Shown here: positions 37,233-48,315 of the stretch, piece after piece
Layout: the number at the start of each line of letters is the position of its first letter
Position numbering within the stretch: the first letter of the stretch is position 1
Assembly: GCA_016712105.1 (NCBI GenBank)
Contig: JADJRU010000027.1
Coordinates: forward strand, 1 to 64,000
Direction: 5' to 3'
DNA length: 64,000 nt
Source: Ahniella sp.
Lineage (GTDB): Bacteria; Pseudomonadota; Gammaproteobacteria; Xanthomonadales; Ahniellaceae
Translations under genes and position numbers: made by a program
The notes under the pieces: generated by a model
Database searches by the model: none
What the model was told of the DNA's origin: nothing
Seen by the model: the letters and a program-made list of their open reading frames with translations, nothing else

Positions 37233-38522
37233 TCAGTATGAAATGGCCGCCTTCAGCGCATCGAGTCCAACGTCGATCCGTTGCGCCGACGCAGGTCGTT
37301 CCAGCCACGGCCGCAACGATTCCGGGACGGGCACTGTCAACCCCAATAGCGGCTCGACGACATCGGCAAACTTCGCGGGGTGGGCTGTTGCGACGATCGC
37401 GAATGAACGAATGTCGCCCTCGGCTCGACGATGCGCGAGCAACTCGGCGGCCGTCGCCGTGTGGGGGCAGATGATTTCGCCGAACTGCTCATGAAACACT
37501 TGGATGCGGCTTCGAATCGCTTCATCGCCGACTGCTTCACTGGTGAGGTCGGCCAGCAGGCTCTGGTCATCCCGCGCGAGGTGGATCAGGCGTTCAATAT
37601 TGCTTGGCGCGCCGACATCCATCGCGTTTGCGATGGTCGCGCGTGTGGCTTGCGGCTGGTAAATGCCTGTTCGCACATAGTCGGCCAGAACGTGGTTCGC
37701 GTTCGTGCTGATGGCCACACTACCGATCGGCAGGCCGATCCGGCGTGCCAGCAGGCAAGCCAGCGCATTGCCAAGATTGCCGCTGGGGATGACGAAGTTC
37801 AGTGACTCGCCGGTAGCACGATGGAAAGACAGGGCAGACTCGACGTAATAGACCATCTGCGGCAACAGTCGACCCAGGCTGATCGAGTTGGCCGAGGTCA
37901 TGTTGAGACGCTGCACCAGGCCACGATCGGCCAGTGCCGCCTTCGCCATCGCCTGGCAGTCATCAAAACTGCCGGCAACACGCAGGCTGGTGATGTTGTC
38001 ACCGAAGCAACTGAGCAGATGTGCCTGACGCGCCGACACGCGGCCGTCAGGGAACAGGATGATGACCTTGAACCCGGGCCGGCGATGAAATGCGGTCGCG
38101 ACGGCCGAGCCGGTGTCCCCTGATGTGGCCACCAGGATCGTGGTGTCGCGATCGGTTTCGCGATTCAGGAACGCCAGCATGGTCGCGAGGAAGTTCGCGC
38201 CCACATCCTTGAAGGCACCGCTGGGCCCATGGAACAGCTCCAGCAAGTGTGTGTTGCCGTCGCGAAGCGCGTGCAGCGGTGTGGGGACGGTGAACGCCTG
38301 GTCACACAGTTCGGAAAACGAATCGGCAAACGTCGAACCGGCAAAGAACTCACCCAGCAGCCGCTCGGCGATTCCTGGTGTGGTGTGGCAGTCCGAGAAG
38401 TCGCTTGCGTCAAGTCGTGGCCAGCGTTCGGGCAGGAACAGTCCGCCATCGGCAGCCAAGCCGACACTCAATGCGCGCTCGATCGCGCACCGATCACCAC
38501 CACGGGTGCTCAGGAATTCCAT
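37233..38522 (-). CDS. thrC: Threonine synthase
   Basis: PLP enzyme making threonine from O-phosphohomoserine. Motifs: [16 protein letters not shown] with the PLP lysine, [16 protein letters not shown] (phosphate cup), [16 protein letters not shown] and [16 protein letters not shown]. 429 residues. I begin at ATG 38522 (MEFLSTRGG); the open frame continues upstream but lies inside thrB. Last gene of thrABC, overlapping thrB by 13 bases. Confidence 0.95.
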   Translation of the reverse strand: MEFLSTRGGDRCAIERALSVGLAADGGLFLPERWPRLDASDFSDCHTTPGIAERLLGEFFAGSTFADSFSELCDQAFTVPTPLHALRDGNTHLLELFHGPSGAFKDVGANFLATMLAFLNRETDRDTTILVATSGDTGSAVATAFHRRPGFKVIILFPDGRVSARQAHLLSCFGDNITSLRVAGSFDDCQAMAKAALADRGLVQRLNMTSANSISLGRLLPQMVYYVESALSFHRATGESLNFVIPSGNLGNALACLLARRIGLPIGSVAISTNANHVLADYVRTGIYQPQATRATIANAMDVGAPSNIERLIHLARDDQSLLADLTSEAVGDEAIRSRIQVFHEQFGEIICPHTATAAELLAHRRAEGDIRSFAIVATAHPAKFADVVEPLLGLTVPVPESLRPWLERPASAQRIDVGLDALKAAISY

Positions 38523-39445
38523 GTGGCCTCCACACGTGCCCCATCGGCATTGATCGGTGAAACATAAGCCTGTGCGACCAACCCTGCATCGGCGAAAGCC
38601 TTGACTGCCGCGTCGCGCGCTGACTCTGCGGCGGCGCGCGAGACGAACCAGCCGAACACGGAAGGGCCGGCCCCGGAGATGGTCGATCCCAGTGCGCCGG
38701 CGTCGAGCATCGTTTGTTTGACCGCCATGAAGCCGGGAATCAGTTCGGCGCGCCGAGGCTCGACGAGCAGGTCTTTGAGACCGGCCCGAACCAGGGTTTC
38801 GTCCTGTCGATACAAGCCGCACAGGAATTGCGCGAGACACTCGCTCTGTCGCACGAACTCGCCGATTGCATACGGTGCCTTGAGTCGCTCGCGGGCAACA
38901 CGCGTTTCGACGACAAGATCCGGATGGACCAGCAGGCAAAACCATTCAGCCGGTACCGGCAATGCCAGCAATCGTTCGCTGGTCGCCAGCACCAGTCCGC
39001 CGATCAGGCTGGGGCCGACGTTGTCGCCGTGGCGTCCGCCGGAGGCAACGGCTTCGCCGTCGAGCGCAAACGGGTAAAGGGATTCGATCGGCAAGGGCGC
39101 GTCGAACAGCGCATTCGCGGCGACGAGTCCTGCAACTGCAGATGCGGCGGAACCGCCCATGCCGGAACCGAGCGGAATGCCTTTGTGGATCGTGAGTTCG
39201 ATGCCGAACGACTGCGGATGAGCCTGCAACAACGACAGCACGGCTTGGCCGGCTGTGTTGCGGGCGGCATCAAGCGGCAAGTCGACGACCGTGCCGGTGA
39301 TGGCCGTGACGCGTACGCCGGGCGCATCGCTGCGACGCGCTTCGACCCGATCACCCACACCGGTCAGCGCATGACCGAGAATGTCGAATCCGACGCCGAC
39401 GTTGCCAACACCCGCCGGTGCAAAAGCCAGTGCACGTTGGACCAT
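38510..39445 (-). CDS. thrB: Homoserine kinase
   Basis: GHMP kinase phosphorylating homoserine. The ATP loop is [18 protein letters not shown]-terminal [16 protein letters not shown] and C-terminal [14 protein letters not shown] are the other GHMP motifs. 311 residues. Two bases after thrA. Confidence 0.95.
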   Translation of the reverse strand: MVQRALAFAPAGVGNVGVGFDILGHALTGVGDRVEARRSDAPGVRVTAITGTVVDLPLDAARNTAGQAVLSLLQAHPQSFGIELTIHKGIPLGSGMGGSAASAVAGLVAANALFDAPLPIESLYPFALDGEAVASGGRHGDNVGPSLIGGLVLATSERLLALPVPAEWFCLLVHPDLVVETRVARERLKAPYAIGEFVRQSECLAQFLCGLYRQDETLVRAGLKDLLVEPRRAELIPGFMAVKQTMLDAGALGSTISGAGPSVFGWFVSRAAAESARDAAVKAFADAGLVAQAYVSPINADGARVEATWNS

Positions 39446-39447
39446 GG

Positions 39448-41940
39448 TCAGACTCGCGCACCCAGATAGGACGCCACACGTAATACGTCGGCAAACACGC
39501 CGGCTGCGGTGACTTCCGGGCCTGCGCCCGGACCCTGCACAACCAGTGGATTCTTGCTGTATCGACGTGTTCGGTATTGCACGACGTTGTCCGTGAGTTG
39601 TGCGTTCGCAAAAGCGTGCGACCGCGGCAGCGCGACCAGACCGACGCTGGCCCGGCCGGATTTTTCCAGTCGTGCGACGAATCGAAGTACCTTGTCTTCT
39701 GCCCGGGCCTCGGTGAGTCGTCGGGTCATGTCGGCATCGAGTTGGTCGACCCGGGCCATAAATTCTTCGGCACTTCCTGCGGCCAGCGCCGATGGGACCA
39801 GTGAACCCACCACCACGTCACCCAGTTCCAGCTTCAAGCCGAGTTCGCGCGCCAGGATCACGAGTTTGCGTGCCACGTCCTTGCCATCGAGATCGTCGCG
39901 CGGATCGGGCTCGGTATAGCCGAGCGATCGTGCCTCGCGCACCAGTTCCGAGAACGGTGCACTGCCGTCGAAACGATTGAACAGGAACGCCAGCGTGCCG
40001 GAGAACATGCCTTCGATACTTTCGATTTCGTCGCCCGTGTCGAGCAGGTCGCGCAGTGTCGAAACGACCGGCAGGCCAGCGCCGACAGTGGCTTCATAAC
40101 GGAACCTTGCGCCGGTTGTTTTGGCGGCGTGCATGATCGCCTGATAACGCGCCAGCGGGCCACTGCCAGCGTTCTTGTTCGGCGTGATCACGTGAATGCC
40201 GGCTGCGAGCCAGTTGGGATACTGCTCTGCAACAGCGTTCGAGGCCGAGCAGTCCACGATCACCGCATGCGGCAGGTGGCTGGTGTGGACGTGGTCGGTG
40301 AATTCGGAGAGATCGACACCGGTACGCGGTGCCGCGGCATAAGCCTGTTGCCAAGTGGCCAGGTCGATGCCGAGGTCGGACTTCAACCAGCGATTACTGC
40401 CGGCGATCGCACGGACGCGCAAGTCGAGCCCCGTCCGTTGTTTCAACCCGGCTGCTGCGGCAGCAATCTGTTCGATCAGTGCAGCACCGACATTGCCCGG
40501 TCCGACAATGCCGACCGAGATCGTTTGTGCGGAGAGATAAAAACCGGCGTGGACCGCGCGCAAGGCGCGACGGACGTCGGCCGTATCGATCGCCACCGAA
40601 ATGTTTCGCTCGGACGCACCCTGTGCAATGGCGCGCACGTTCACACGGCCGCTGCCCAGGTGATCGAACATGCGGGCGGCTGTGCCCGGCAAGCCCGCCA
40701 TACCGTCACCGACTACAGCCAGCACGCTGATGTCGGTCAGCACGTTGACCGCCTGGATTGCGCCGCGATCCAGTTCGCGCAGGAACTCGTCGCTGATGGC
40801 CGTGCGCGCCTTCTCGGCATCGGATTCACGCACGACAGCGCAGATGGAGTGTTCGGACGACCCTTGCGAGATCATCACGACGGAGACCCCGGCTTCGCGC
40901 AGCGCCCCGAACACCCGCTCAGCCGTGCCTGGCACGCCGATCATGCCGGCGCCTTCCACATTCAGGATGGCCATGCCACTGGCGGCGGCCACACCCTTCA
41001 CGGGCGGGTTCATGCTGCGACCCGCAGTGATGCGTGTCCCGGGATGGTTCGGCTCGAAGGTGCTGCGGATGATGATCGGGATCTGCTGGTCGATCGCCGG
41101 TGCCATGGTTTGCGGGTGGATGACCTTGGCGCCGAAGTAGGCGAGCTCGCAGGCCTCCATGTAACTCATTTCCGGCACGAGCACGGCTTCGGGCACCAGT
41201 CTCGGATCGGCACTGAGCACACCGCGCACGTCGGTCCAGATGTGAATTTCACGGGCGCGGGTGAGGGCGCCGAAGATTGCGCCGGAATAATCCGAGCCGT
41301 TGCGGCCGAGTGTGGTGGCGCGACCTTGACCATCACGCGCCACAAACCCGGTGACGATGATCCGGCGTGCGGTAGTGGTGGCGAGCCAGGCATCAAACTG
41401 TGTCTGCGAACGGGGCCATTCGACCATCACGCCCATTTCTTCGGCGCGGACGACCAGCACGTCGCGGGCATCGAGCCGCGCCACGGGTTCGTTCTGCGTT
41501 TTCAGGTATTCGGTCAGCAGAAACGACGACCAGACCTCACCCAGGCCCTGGACCAGGTCGAGTGCTTCACGAGCAGGCGTGCCAAGCAGCGCGGCGGCAT
41601 GCAGCACATCGTGCAGGTCGGCGAATTCGGCATAAAGGAACTGACGGGCTGGTTCGGCAGCCGCACCCAGCAATTGCTCGGCGCACTCCTGATGACGGGT
41701 GCGCAGTGCTTCCAGCGCGGAGCGCCAGGACGGGTCACGGTTCGCCGCGGCATGGATCAGTTGGATCAAGGCGTCGGTCACACCCTGCATGGCCGATACC
41801 ACGACGATCTGTCGCTCATCGGCGCGGGCGCACAGGATTTGGGCGACATCACGCAAGCGCTCGGCGTTGGCCAGGCTGGAACCGCCGAACTTGTGGGCGA
41901 TGAAGTTGGAGCAATCCTGCGGTTTCGGGGTGTCCAGCAC
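39448..41940 (-). CDS. thrA: Bifunctional aspartate kinase / homoserine dehydrogenase I
   Basis: First and third steps of threonine synthesis. Aspartate kinase with [14 protein letters not shown] and [18 protein letters not shown]; two ACT domains at about 315-460 ([38 protein letters not shown]) that normally bind threonine; homoserine dehydrogenase from about residue 465 with [31 protein letters not shown] and LVNRFDG-like [16 protein letters not shown]. 830 residues, the usual size. GTG start. No threonine leader peptide or attenuator is visible in the 125 bases upstream. Confidence 0.95.
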   Translation of the reverse strand: MLDTPKPQDCSNFIAHKFGGSSLANAERLRDVAQILCARADERQIVVVSAMQGVTDALIQLIHAAANRDPSWRSALEALRTRHQECAEQLLGAAAEPARQFLYAEFADLHDVLHAAALLGTPAREALDLVQGLGEVWSSFLLTEYLKTQNEPVARLDARDVLVVRAEEMGVMVEWPRSQTQFDAWLATTTARRIIVTGFVARDGQGRATTLGRNGSDYSGAIFGALTRAREIHIWTDVRGVLSADPRLVPEAVLVPEMSYMEACELAYFGAKVIHPQTMAPAIDQQIPIIIRSTFEPNHPGTRITAGRSMNPPVKGVAAASGMAILNVEGAGMIGVPGTAERVFGALREAGVSVVMISQGSSEHSICAVVRESDAEKARTAISDEFLRELDRGAIQAVNVLTDISVLAVVGDGMAGLPGTAARMFDHLGSGRVNVRAIAQGASERNISVAIDTADVRRALRAVHAGFYLSAQTISVGIVGPGNVGAALIEQIAAAAAGLKQRTGLDLRVRAIAGSNRWLKSDLGIDLATWQQAYAAAPRTGVDLSEFTDHVHTSHLPHAVIVDCSASNAVAEQYPNWLAAGIHVITPNKNAGSGPLARYQAIMHAAKTTGARFRYEATVGAGLPVVSTLRDLLDTGDEIESIEGMFSGTLAFLFNRFDGSAPFSELVREARSLGYTEPDPRDDLDGKDVARKLVILARELGLKLELGDVVVGSLVPSALAAGSAEEFMARVDQLDADMTRRLTEARAEDKVLRFVARLEKSGRASVGLVALPRSHAFANAQLTDNVVQYRTRRYSKNPLVVQGPGAGPEVTAAGVFADVLRVASYLGARV

Positions 41941-42064
41941 GTGAGAACCTTGAACTAGAGTTTACGGATCACCGAATCTAGCCAAGTTTCGTCGAGCATG
42001 CAGCAGGGGAGTTATGAAAGATCGCGGGAAATTCGACGAGGACATTGACCAAAACGTTACCGCA

Positions 42065-43579
42065 TTATTGCTGCGGCGTTTCCTGCGGCGTTTCCTCGGA
42101 CTTGGACTGCGGACCGAGCATGAAGTCCGTGGTCAATCGGAGTTGTTCGTCGCTGCAGATATTGCAGAGGCCTCGTTTCGGCATGGCGCCGACGCCTTCG
42201 ATCACCTGTCGATAGACAAGATCGCGCGATTTGGCCTGGATCGGCGCCCATTCTGCCGGCACGGAAGGGCGCGGCGCACGGTAGGCTCCCGAGTCGTGGC
42301 AGCCGGCGCAAACGAACTGATAGAGCAGGGAGGCATCAAACGCGGCGGGCTCCGTCCCGGTCGCACCCGGGGTTTTTGCCTCGCGCAAAAGTCGATACAG
42401 CTCGCCGGACTGACTCAGGATGAACACGCTGCCGTCGGACGCCACTTGGATGTCGCGAATGCGCCCATCGATTTCCCGCAGCAAGGGGTATTCGGAGCGC
42501 ACGACCGTTCCATCGAGATCGAGGTGACTGACATGACGCCCCTTCAGGGCCCCGGCCAGCAGATCTCCTTCCCATTCCGGAAACATGCTCCCCCTATAGA
42601 CCACCAGAGGCGAGATCGCTTCGGAGGGCAGGTAATAAAACAGGGGTTGTTCCATGCCCGTCCGGTGGGTTCCGTGACCAATCTTTTCGCCGGTGTAATT
42701 GAGGCCATAGGTGAGCTCCGGCCAGCCGTAGTTCCTGCCGGCCCGGATCAGGTTGATCTCGTCCCCGCCCATCGGCCCATGCTCTGCTTCGAACAGCCGC
42801 CCGGTGACCGCGTCGTGGAAAAGGCCCTGCGGATTTCGGACGCCCAGAGCATAGATCCGGTCGTCGATTTCATCATCCCCGACAAACGGGTTGTCTTCGG
42901 GCACCGAGCCGTCGTCCTTCAGCCGCAGGATCTTGCCCTCAAGACGACCGCCGTCCTGGGCGAAGTCGGCTTCGGAACGGTCGCCGATGCTGATGAAGAG
43001 GGTGTTGTCCGGCCCGAATGCCAGTGCACCGCCAAAATTCGAAGGTGACCACGAATAGGGTTCTGCGGTCAGCAGTCGCTCGCGATCGACCAGTTCATCA
43101 TCGACCAGCCGGGCGCGATCCACGGCGGTCAGGTAGTAGCGCCCGCTCTCCGGATCAGCCGCCACATAGCTGAAATAGACCCAACGATTGCTGGCGAATC
43201 CAGGATGCACCGCGACATCGAGCAGGCCCGTCTGGTCATGCGCGGTGACGACTTCGGGAACTTTGCCGATCGGTGTCAGCTTCCTTGCTGCCAGCTCGTA
43301 GCGCAGCAGCCGGCCGCCGATCTCGGTGATGAGCAGTTGGTCATCGTCGATGAAGGCCATGCCCCAGGGGTAGGTCAGGCCGTCCAGCAAGCGCTCAAGC
43401 CGCGCATCGCGAAGATTGACCGCCGCCATCGTTGGGAGTTCGCCCTGGTAGGGGATCGGCTGGACCGCGGCGTTCAGTCGCTCGCGTTCCGTTTGTTCGT
43501 TTGCCTGCGCGTGACCCGGCATCGCCAGGCACGACCACAGCAGCAAGCAGGTTAATCGCAGCAGCACATTGTCTCCCAC
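42065..43579 (-). CDS. PQQ-dependent aldose dehydrogenase fused to a cytochrome c domain
   Basis: 504 residues with a signal peptide (LLRLTCLLLWSCLAMPGHAQA). Residues about 45-400 match the soluble PQQ glucose/sorbosone dehydrogenase propeller (LTYPWGMAFIDDDQLLITE, HDQTGLLDVAVHPGF, GGALAFGPDNTLFISIGDR, GHGTHRTGMEQP). The C-terminal 85 residues carry a haem c site FVCAGCHDSGAY and a second cysteine pair (LCNICSDEQL), as in class c5 cytochromes, ending in a short ETPQETPQQ repeat. The cytochrome would pass electrons from sugar oxidation to the respiratory chain in the periplasm. Overlaps nothing; thrA lies 125 bases downstream on the same strand. Confidence 0.88.
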   Translation of the reverse strand: MGDNVLLRLTCLLLWSCLAMPGHAQANEQTERERLNAAVQPIPYQGELPTMAAVNLRDARLERLLDGLTYPWGMAFIDDDQLLITEIGGRLLRYELAARKLTPIGKVPEVVTAHDQTGLLDVAVHPGFASNRWVYFSYVAADPESGRYYLTAVDRARLVDDELVDRERLLTAEPYSWSPSNFGGALAFGPDNTLFISIGDRSEADFAQDGGRLEGKILRLKDDGSVPEDNPFVGDDEIDDRIYALGVRNPQGLFHDAVTGRLFEAEHGPMGGDEINLIRAGRNYGWPELTYGLNYTGEKIGHGTHRTGMEQPLFYYLPSEAISPLVVYRGSMFPEWEGDLLAGALKGRHVSHLDLDGTVVRSEYPLLREIDGRIRDIQVASDGSVFILSQSGELYRLLREAKTPGATGTEPAAFDASLLYQFVCAGCHDSGAYRAPRPSVPAEWAPIQAKSRDLVYRQVIEGVGAMPKRGLCNICSDEQLRLTTDFMLGPQSKSEETPQETPQQ

Positions 43580-43766
43580 GGCGCATCGGTGGGCGCCCTA
43601 AACAGGGTCACATAGTGATGGTGGCCGACCACTCAACGCAACGTCGACGGGTACGCGCGCCTCGGCGGGACCCTAGGTCGCGCACAATCTTTGATGCGCG
43701 ACAAGACTGTTGTCGGCGACCTTAGCCGATAGAATCGCGGTTTCCCGAACCGGAGCCGCCTCGCCC

Positions 43767-44450
43767 ATGAGTCCCGCCTTGCCTCCCGTGCTGACGATCG
43801 ATGGACCCACCGGTTCTGGCAAGGGCACCATCTCGCGAGGGGTCGCCGAACGGCTGGGCTGGCATTTCCTCGATAGCGGCGCGTTGTATCGGGCGGTAGG
43901 CCTCGCTGCGAGCCTCGAAGATCTCGCTTTCGACGATCAGGATGCGTTGGCGCGGTGTGCGCTTGAAACCGTGGTCCGGTTCGAGGATCGCCCCAATGAT
44001 GACCCGCTGGTGTTCGTGAACGGCGCGGAGGCGGGAGCCGAAATCCGCACCGAAAGTGCCGGGGCCGCCGCCTCGGCGATCGCGGCGATCCCTTCCGTGC
44101 GTGCGGCGCTGGTCGAAAAACAACGACAATTCAGGCAGTTACCCGGACTTGTTGCGGATGGACGTGACATGGGCACCGTCATCTTTCCGGATGCCGGGGT
44201 CAAGGTGTTCCTGACCGCCAGCGCCGAGGCACGGGCCGAAAGACGCTATAAGCAGTTGAAGCAGAAGGGATTCGAGGTTACACTCGCGACCCTTCTGCGC
44301 GACATTGTGGCGCGCGACGCTCGCGATACCGGGCGTGCTGTGGCTCCGCTCAGACCTGCCGACGACGCAGTGCTGATCGACACCACGGGCATGTCGATCG
44401 ACGAGGTGGTCAACAAGGTGCTCGCACTGGCTTCAGCGCGAGGCACTTGA
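43767..44450 (+). CDS. cmk: Cytidylate kinase
   Basis: Phosphorylates CMP/dCMP. P-loop [19 protein letters not shown], the lid and NMP motifs [49 protein letters not shown] and [19 protein letters not shown] are all present. 227 residues. ATG 43767 chosen because the family starts close to the P-loop. cmk followed by rpsA is a widely kept gammaproteobacterial order. Confidence 0.95.
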   Translation: MSPALPPVLTIDGPTGSGKGTISRGVAERLGWHFLDSGALYRAVGLAASLEDLAFDDQDALARCALETVVRFEDRPNDDPLVFVNGAEAGAEIRTESAGAAASAIAAIPSVRAALVEKQRQFRQLPGLVADGRDMGTVIFPDAGVKVFLTASAEARAERRYKQLKQKGFEVTLATLLRDIVARDARDTGRAVAPLRPADDAVLIDTTGMSIDEVVNKVLALASARGT

Positions 44451-44532
44451 AACCCACCCGTTCGATCTTTCGATAACACGATCGCTCGATCACCCTCTCG
44501 AAGGCGCGATTGGAAGGACCGCTTTATAAGGT

Positions 44533-44561
44533 CCCCGGGCCATATGGCTTCGGGGGTTTTC
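44533..44561 (+). terminator. Terminator-like hairpin in the cmk-rpsA gap
   Basis: CCCCGGGCC-ATAT-GGCTTCGGGG followed by GTTTT, preceded by a smaller hairpin GGACC...GGTCC at 44515-44533. It may end cmk transcripts or attenuate rpsA; about 70 bases remain before the rpsA start. Confidence 0.5.
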
Positions 44562-44628
44562 AACTGTGCGTCATGAGACGCACGGAACCCGGTTCACCTC
44601 TGGGTGGACCAATGCAACTGGAAGACAC

Positions 44629-46296
44629 ATGACAGAAAGTTTTGCTGAAATGTTCGAGCGGAGCGAGCAAACGCTCGCCAAATTGAAGCCTGGCAGCATC
44701 GTCACCGGTGTGGTCGTGTCGGTACGCGACGACGTTGTGGTGATCAATGCAGGCCTCAAGTCCGAGGGCATCGTTCCGATCGAGCAATTCAAGAACGAGC
44801 GCGGCGAAATCGACGTTCAGGTCGGTCAGGGAAGTGAAGGTCGCCCTCGACTCCCTGGAAAACGGCTTCGGCGAAACCGTGCTGTCGCGCGAGAAAGCCA
44901 AGCGCGCCATGGTGTGGGACGAGCTGGAAGAAGCCCTGGAAGCCAACGCCACCATCACCGGCCGCATCAGCGGCAAGGTCAAGGGCGGCTTCACCGTCGA
45001 CATCAAGGACGTCCGCGCGTTCCTGCCGGGTTCGCTGGTCGATGTGCGCCCGGTGCGCGACACCAGCTACCTCGAAGGCAAGGAACTCGAGTTCAAGCTC
45101 ATCAAGCTCGATCGCAAGCGCAACAACGTCGTGGTCTCCCGCCGCGCGGTGGTCGAGAGCGAGTTCAGCGCCGAGCGCGAACAGCTGGCTGAGCGCCTCC
45201 TCGAAGGCGCGATCGTCAAGGGTGTCGTCAAGAACCTCACCGATTACGGCGCGTTCGTCGACCTCGGCGGCATCGACGGCCTGCTGCACATCACCGACAT
45301 GGCGTGGAAGCGCGTGCGTCATCCGTCCGAAGTGGTCGAAGTCGGCCAGGAAATGGACGTCCGCGTGCTCAAGTACGACCGCGAGCGCAACCGCGTGTCG
45401 CTCGGCCTGAAGCAGATGGGCGAAGATCCGTGGGTGAACATCGCCCGCCGTTACCAGATGGGCGGTCGTTTCTTCGGCAAGGTCTCGAACGTCACCGATT
45501 ACGGTTGCTTCGTCGAACTCGAGCCGGGCGTCGAAGGTCTGGTGCACGTCTCCGAAATGGACTGGACCAACAAGAACGTCAACCCGGGCAAGCTGGTCCA
45601 GGTCGGCGACGAGTCCGAAGTGATGGTGCTGGACGTGGACGAAGAGCGTCGCCGCATCTCGCTGGGCATGAAGCAGGTTGCCGCCAATCCGTGGGAAACC
45701 TTCGCCGCCATCCACAAGAAGGGCGACAAGGTGTCCGGCCAGATCAAGTCGATCACCGACTTCGGCATCTTCATCGGCCTGGAAGGCGGCATCGACGGCC
45801 TCGTGCACCTGTCGGACATCTCGTGGGCGACCGCCGGCGAAGACCTCGTGCGCAACTTCAAGAAGGGCGAAAACCTGGAAGCAGTCGTGCTCGCCGTCGA
45901 TCCGGAGCGCGAGCGCATTTCGCTCGGCATCAAGCAGCTGGAGCAGGATCCGTTCGCCACGTACATGGCCAGCAATCCGCGCGGCAGCGTCGTTCGCGGT
46001 ACGGTCCGTGAAGTCGACAGCCGTGGCGCCACGATCACGCTCGGCGACGGCATCGAGGGTTACCTGCGTGCGAATGACATCGCCAAGGAACGCGTTGATG
46101 ACGCCACCACGCGCATGAAGGTGGGTGACGAAGTCGAAGCCAAGTTCATCGGCATGGACCGCAAGGGCCGTACGCTGCAACTCTCGATTCGCGCCAAGGA
46201 CGAGCAGGAACTGGCCGACACGCTGGCCGAGTACCAGGCGCAAGCGGCGGCACCACGAAGCTCGGCGCACTGCTGAAAGAACAGTTCAACAAGTAA
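44629..46296 (+). CDS. rpsA: 30S ribosomal protein S1 (two frameshifts)
   Basis: mRNA-binding ribosomal protein of six S1 domains. Starts ATG 44629 ([19 protein letters not shown]). Frame break near 44825 in the first domain, after [20 protein letters not shown]. Later repeats are complete: [99 protein letters not shown] second break near 46250 leaves the true end [11 protein letters not shown] in another frame, stopping at TAA 46296. Codon use of the last 1400 bases is strongly biased to C-ending codons, as expected for a highly expressed gene. Confidence 0.96.
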
Positions 46297-46307
46297 TCTG
46301 TTGAATC

Positions 46308-46366
46308 GGACTCATCCTCCAGAGGATGAGTCCAAGACCTGCGGCGGCAATCAAATTGCCGCCGCA
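46308..46366. terminator. Two back-to-back hairpins between rpsA and ihfB
   Basis: GGACTCATCCTC / GAGGATGAGTCC (46308-46333, perfect) and TGCGGCGGCAAT / ATTGCCGCCGCA (46340-46366, perfect). No T-run after either. They could end rpsA transcription by another mechanism or protect the 3' end of the message. Confidence 0.6.
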
Positions 46367-46475
46367 AGTGTCTGAAAATACTGGTATTTGCCTTTGGATT
46401 CTGCGAATATCGGGCGCTCAGGGGCCAGAAATTTCGAGATAGGCCCTCCCCGAGCGGATGACGGATTCAACGGAC

Positions 46476-46813
46476 ATGACCAAATCGGAGCTGATCGAAG
46501 CCCTGTCCCGGCGCCAGACACATCTGGCATTCCATGACGTGGAGTTTGCCGTCAAGGAAATTCTGGAACAGGTGGCGAATGCCCTGGCTGCTGGCGATCG
46601 CGTCGAAATTCGTGGATTTGGCAGTTTTTCCTTGCATTTCGGCCCCCGCGCATGGGCCGTAATCCGAAAACCGGAGACTCCGTGTCGTTGCCCGGCAAGT
46701 ATGTGCCGTACTTCAAGCCCGGCAAGGAACTGCGTGATCGGGTCAACGAGAGTGCTGCGCCGATCACGCCCGAGGGCGCTGATGACGGCGATGATTTTGA
46801 TCAAGACGACTGA
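46476..46813 (+). CDS. ihfB: Integration host factor beta subunit (one frameshift)
   Basis: DNA-bending protein, partner of Ihf[35 protein letters not shown] and GFGSFSLHF match IHF-beta; after a base change near 46645 (in a run of five C) the rest follows in another frame: [32 protein letters not shown], with an acidic tail to TGA 46813. ATG 46476 is used rather than 46458. Confidence 0.95.
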
Positions 46814-46822
46814 CCGCCGGCC

Positions 46823-47137
46823 ATGAAGCGCTGGCTGCTCCTGGTCCTGATGCTGTCGATGGCAGCTGTTGCTGCTGCATTTTCCCTGGTCAATCGTGAT
46901 GCCGTCGCGCTGGACCTGTTGTTTGCCCGGTTGCAGTTTCCGCTGGGTGTGCTGGTGATCGCCGCGGTGTTCCTGGGCGCGGCCCTGGCGGGACTCGTGC
47001 TCTTCAGCACGGTCATTCTGGGCCAGAATCTGAAACTGCGAACGATCAGGCGTGAACTCGACAAGTTGAAGAGCGCTCAGGCGCAAACGCGTGCCGCAGC
47101 GGTCGAGCCGATCGCCCCCAACCCGCCCGTGGTGTGA
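46823..47137 (+). CDS. lapA: LapA-domain membrane protein
   Basis: 104 residues with two membrane helices ([17 protein letters not shown] and [20 protein letters not shown]) and a cytoplasmic coiled tail ([18 protein letters not shown]), the LapA (YciS) pattern. LapA sits with LapB at the inner membrane, where LapB controls LpxC turnover and so lipopolysaccharide synthesis. Ten bases after ihfB, overlapping lapB by four. Confidence 0.88.
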   Translation: MKRWLLLVLMLSMAAVAAAFSLVNRDAVALDLLFARLQFPLGVLVIAAVFLGAALAGLVLFSTVILGQNLKLRTIRRELDKLKSAQAQTRAAAVEPIAPNPPVV

Positions 47138-48315
47138 TGAATTTCCCGGTCGAACTGATCGCCCTGCTGCTCATCCTGATCGCGTTTTTTGCCGGTTTTG
47201 TCCTGGCTCGACGCGGCGCCGAGCGCAGTCGGGGCGCACAAGTCGACAAGCTCCGTCGTTCCTACTTCCGCGGCCTCAATTACCTGCTGAACGAGCAACC
47301 CGACAAGGCGATCGAGGTGTTCCTGCAGATTGCCGAAGTCGACAAACACACCATTGAAACGCATCTGGCGCTCGGCAATCTGTTTCGTCGGCGTGGCGAG
47401 ACTGACCGCGCCATCCGGGTGCACCAGAATCTGATTGCCCGGCCCAACCTGACCAGCGAACAGAAGTCACTGGCCTTGCTTGAACTCGGCGAGGACTACA
47501 TGCGTGCCGGCCTGCTGGATCGCGCCGAGACCCTGTTCACCGACCTGGTGTCGATCGACACCCATGCCGCGACCGCCTTGCGCCAATTGATCAGCGTCTG
47601 CCAGCAGGAACGCGACTGGACTCGGGGTATCGAGTTTGCGCGCCGGCTCGAAAAGACCGCAGGTGAGCCGCAGTCGGAATTGATCGCGCAGTTCTTGTGC
47701 GAGCTCTCCGATGGCAAGGAACGTGCCGGCAAGCTGGACGAAGCCCGGCGCCTGCTCGCCGAGGCACGTATGGTGGCACCCGGCGCTGTCCGGGGTTATG
47801 CGCAGGAGAGCAAACTTGCGTACGCACGCCAGGACGATCCGATCTGCATTGAGTTCGGTGCTCGGGCACTGGAGCTGGATGCCGAACTGACCCCCGAACT
47901 GATGCCTTTGATCGTCGAGGCCTTTGATCGCAGCGGCCAGTCCGAACGTGCCGAAGCGTTTCTGGAAAACGCGATGTTGCGGTATCCGGGCGTGTCGCCG
48001 GTGCTTGCGAAGAGCCGCCGGATTGCCGAGCGCGAGGGCGACGAAGCCGCCATTCGTTTTCTGTCCGAGCGACTCAAGTCGCGGCCGTCTGTCCGTGGCC
48101 TGGCCGCTCTGGTCGACCTGCAGATCAAGACGAGTGATGGCGCTGCCCGTGATCAGCTCAACAGCCTGCGCGAGTTGCTGACGCGGTTGATCCGCGCCCA
48201 GTCGGCGTATCGATGCAGCAAGTGCGGTTTTGGCGCCAAACAGCAGCATTGGCAGTGTCCCGGCTGCAAATCCTGGGCAACGGTGCGCCCGGTACACGGT
48301 GTGGCCGGTGACTGA
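47134..48315 (+). CDS. lapB: Lipopolysaccharide assembly protein LapB (YciM)
   Basis: 393 residues: N-terminal membrane anchor (FPVELIALLLILIAFFAGFVLA), then tetratricopeptide-like repeats (YFRGLNYLLNEQPDKAIEVF, THLALGNLFRRRGETDRAIR, ELGEDYMRAGLLDRAETLF) and a C-terminal rubredoxin-like zinc site (YRCSKCGFGAKQQHW, QCPGCKSW). In E. coli it presents LpxC to FtsH. Overlaps lapA and the next gene. Confidence 0.94.
   Translation: MMNFPVELIALLLILIAFFAGFVLARRGAERSRGAQVDKLRRSYFRGLNYLLNEQPDKAIEVFLQIAEVDKHTIETHLALGNLFRRRGETDRAIRVHQNLIARPNLTSEQKSLALLELGEDYMRAGLLDRAETLFTDLVSIDTHAATALRQLISVCQQERDWTRGIEFARRLEKTAGEPQSELIAQFLCELSDGKERAGKLDEARRLLAEARMVAPGAVRGYAQESKLAYARQDDPICIEFGARALELDAELTPELMPLIVEAFDRSGQSERAEAFLENAMLRYPGVSPVLAKSRRIAEREGDEAAIRFLSERLKSRPSVRGLAALVDLQIKTSDGAARDQLNSLRELLTRLIRAQSAYRCSKCGFGAKQQHWQCPGCKSWATVRPVHGVAGD

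Noticed and set aside
40129..41958. 609-codon open frame on the plus strand across thrA
   Set aside because: It is the antisense shadow of thrA in G+C-rich DNA; no domain, no ribosome site, and thrA is clearly the gene.
41941..42064. Threonine attenuator before thrA
   Set aside because: No leader peptide rich in Thr/Ile codons and no alternate hairpins were seen.
44789..46270. 493-codon open frame opposite rpsA
   Set aside because: Shadow caused by the strong third-position C bias of rpsA; no family features.
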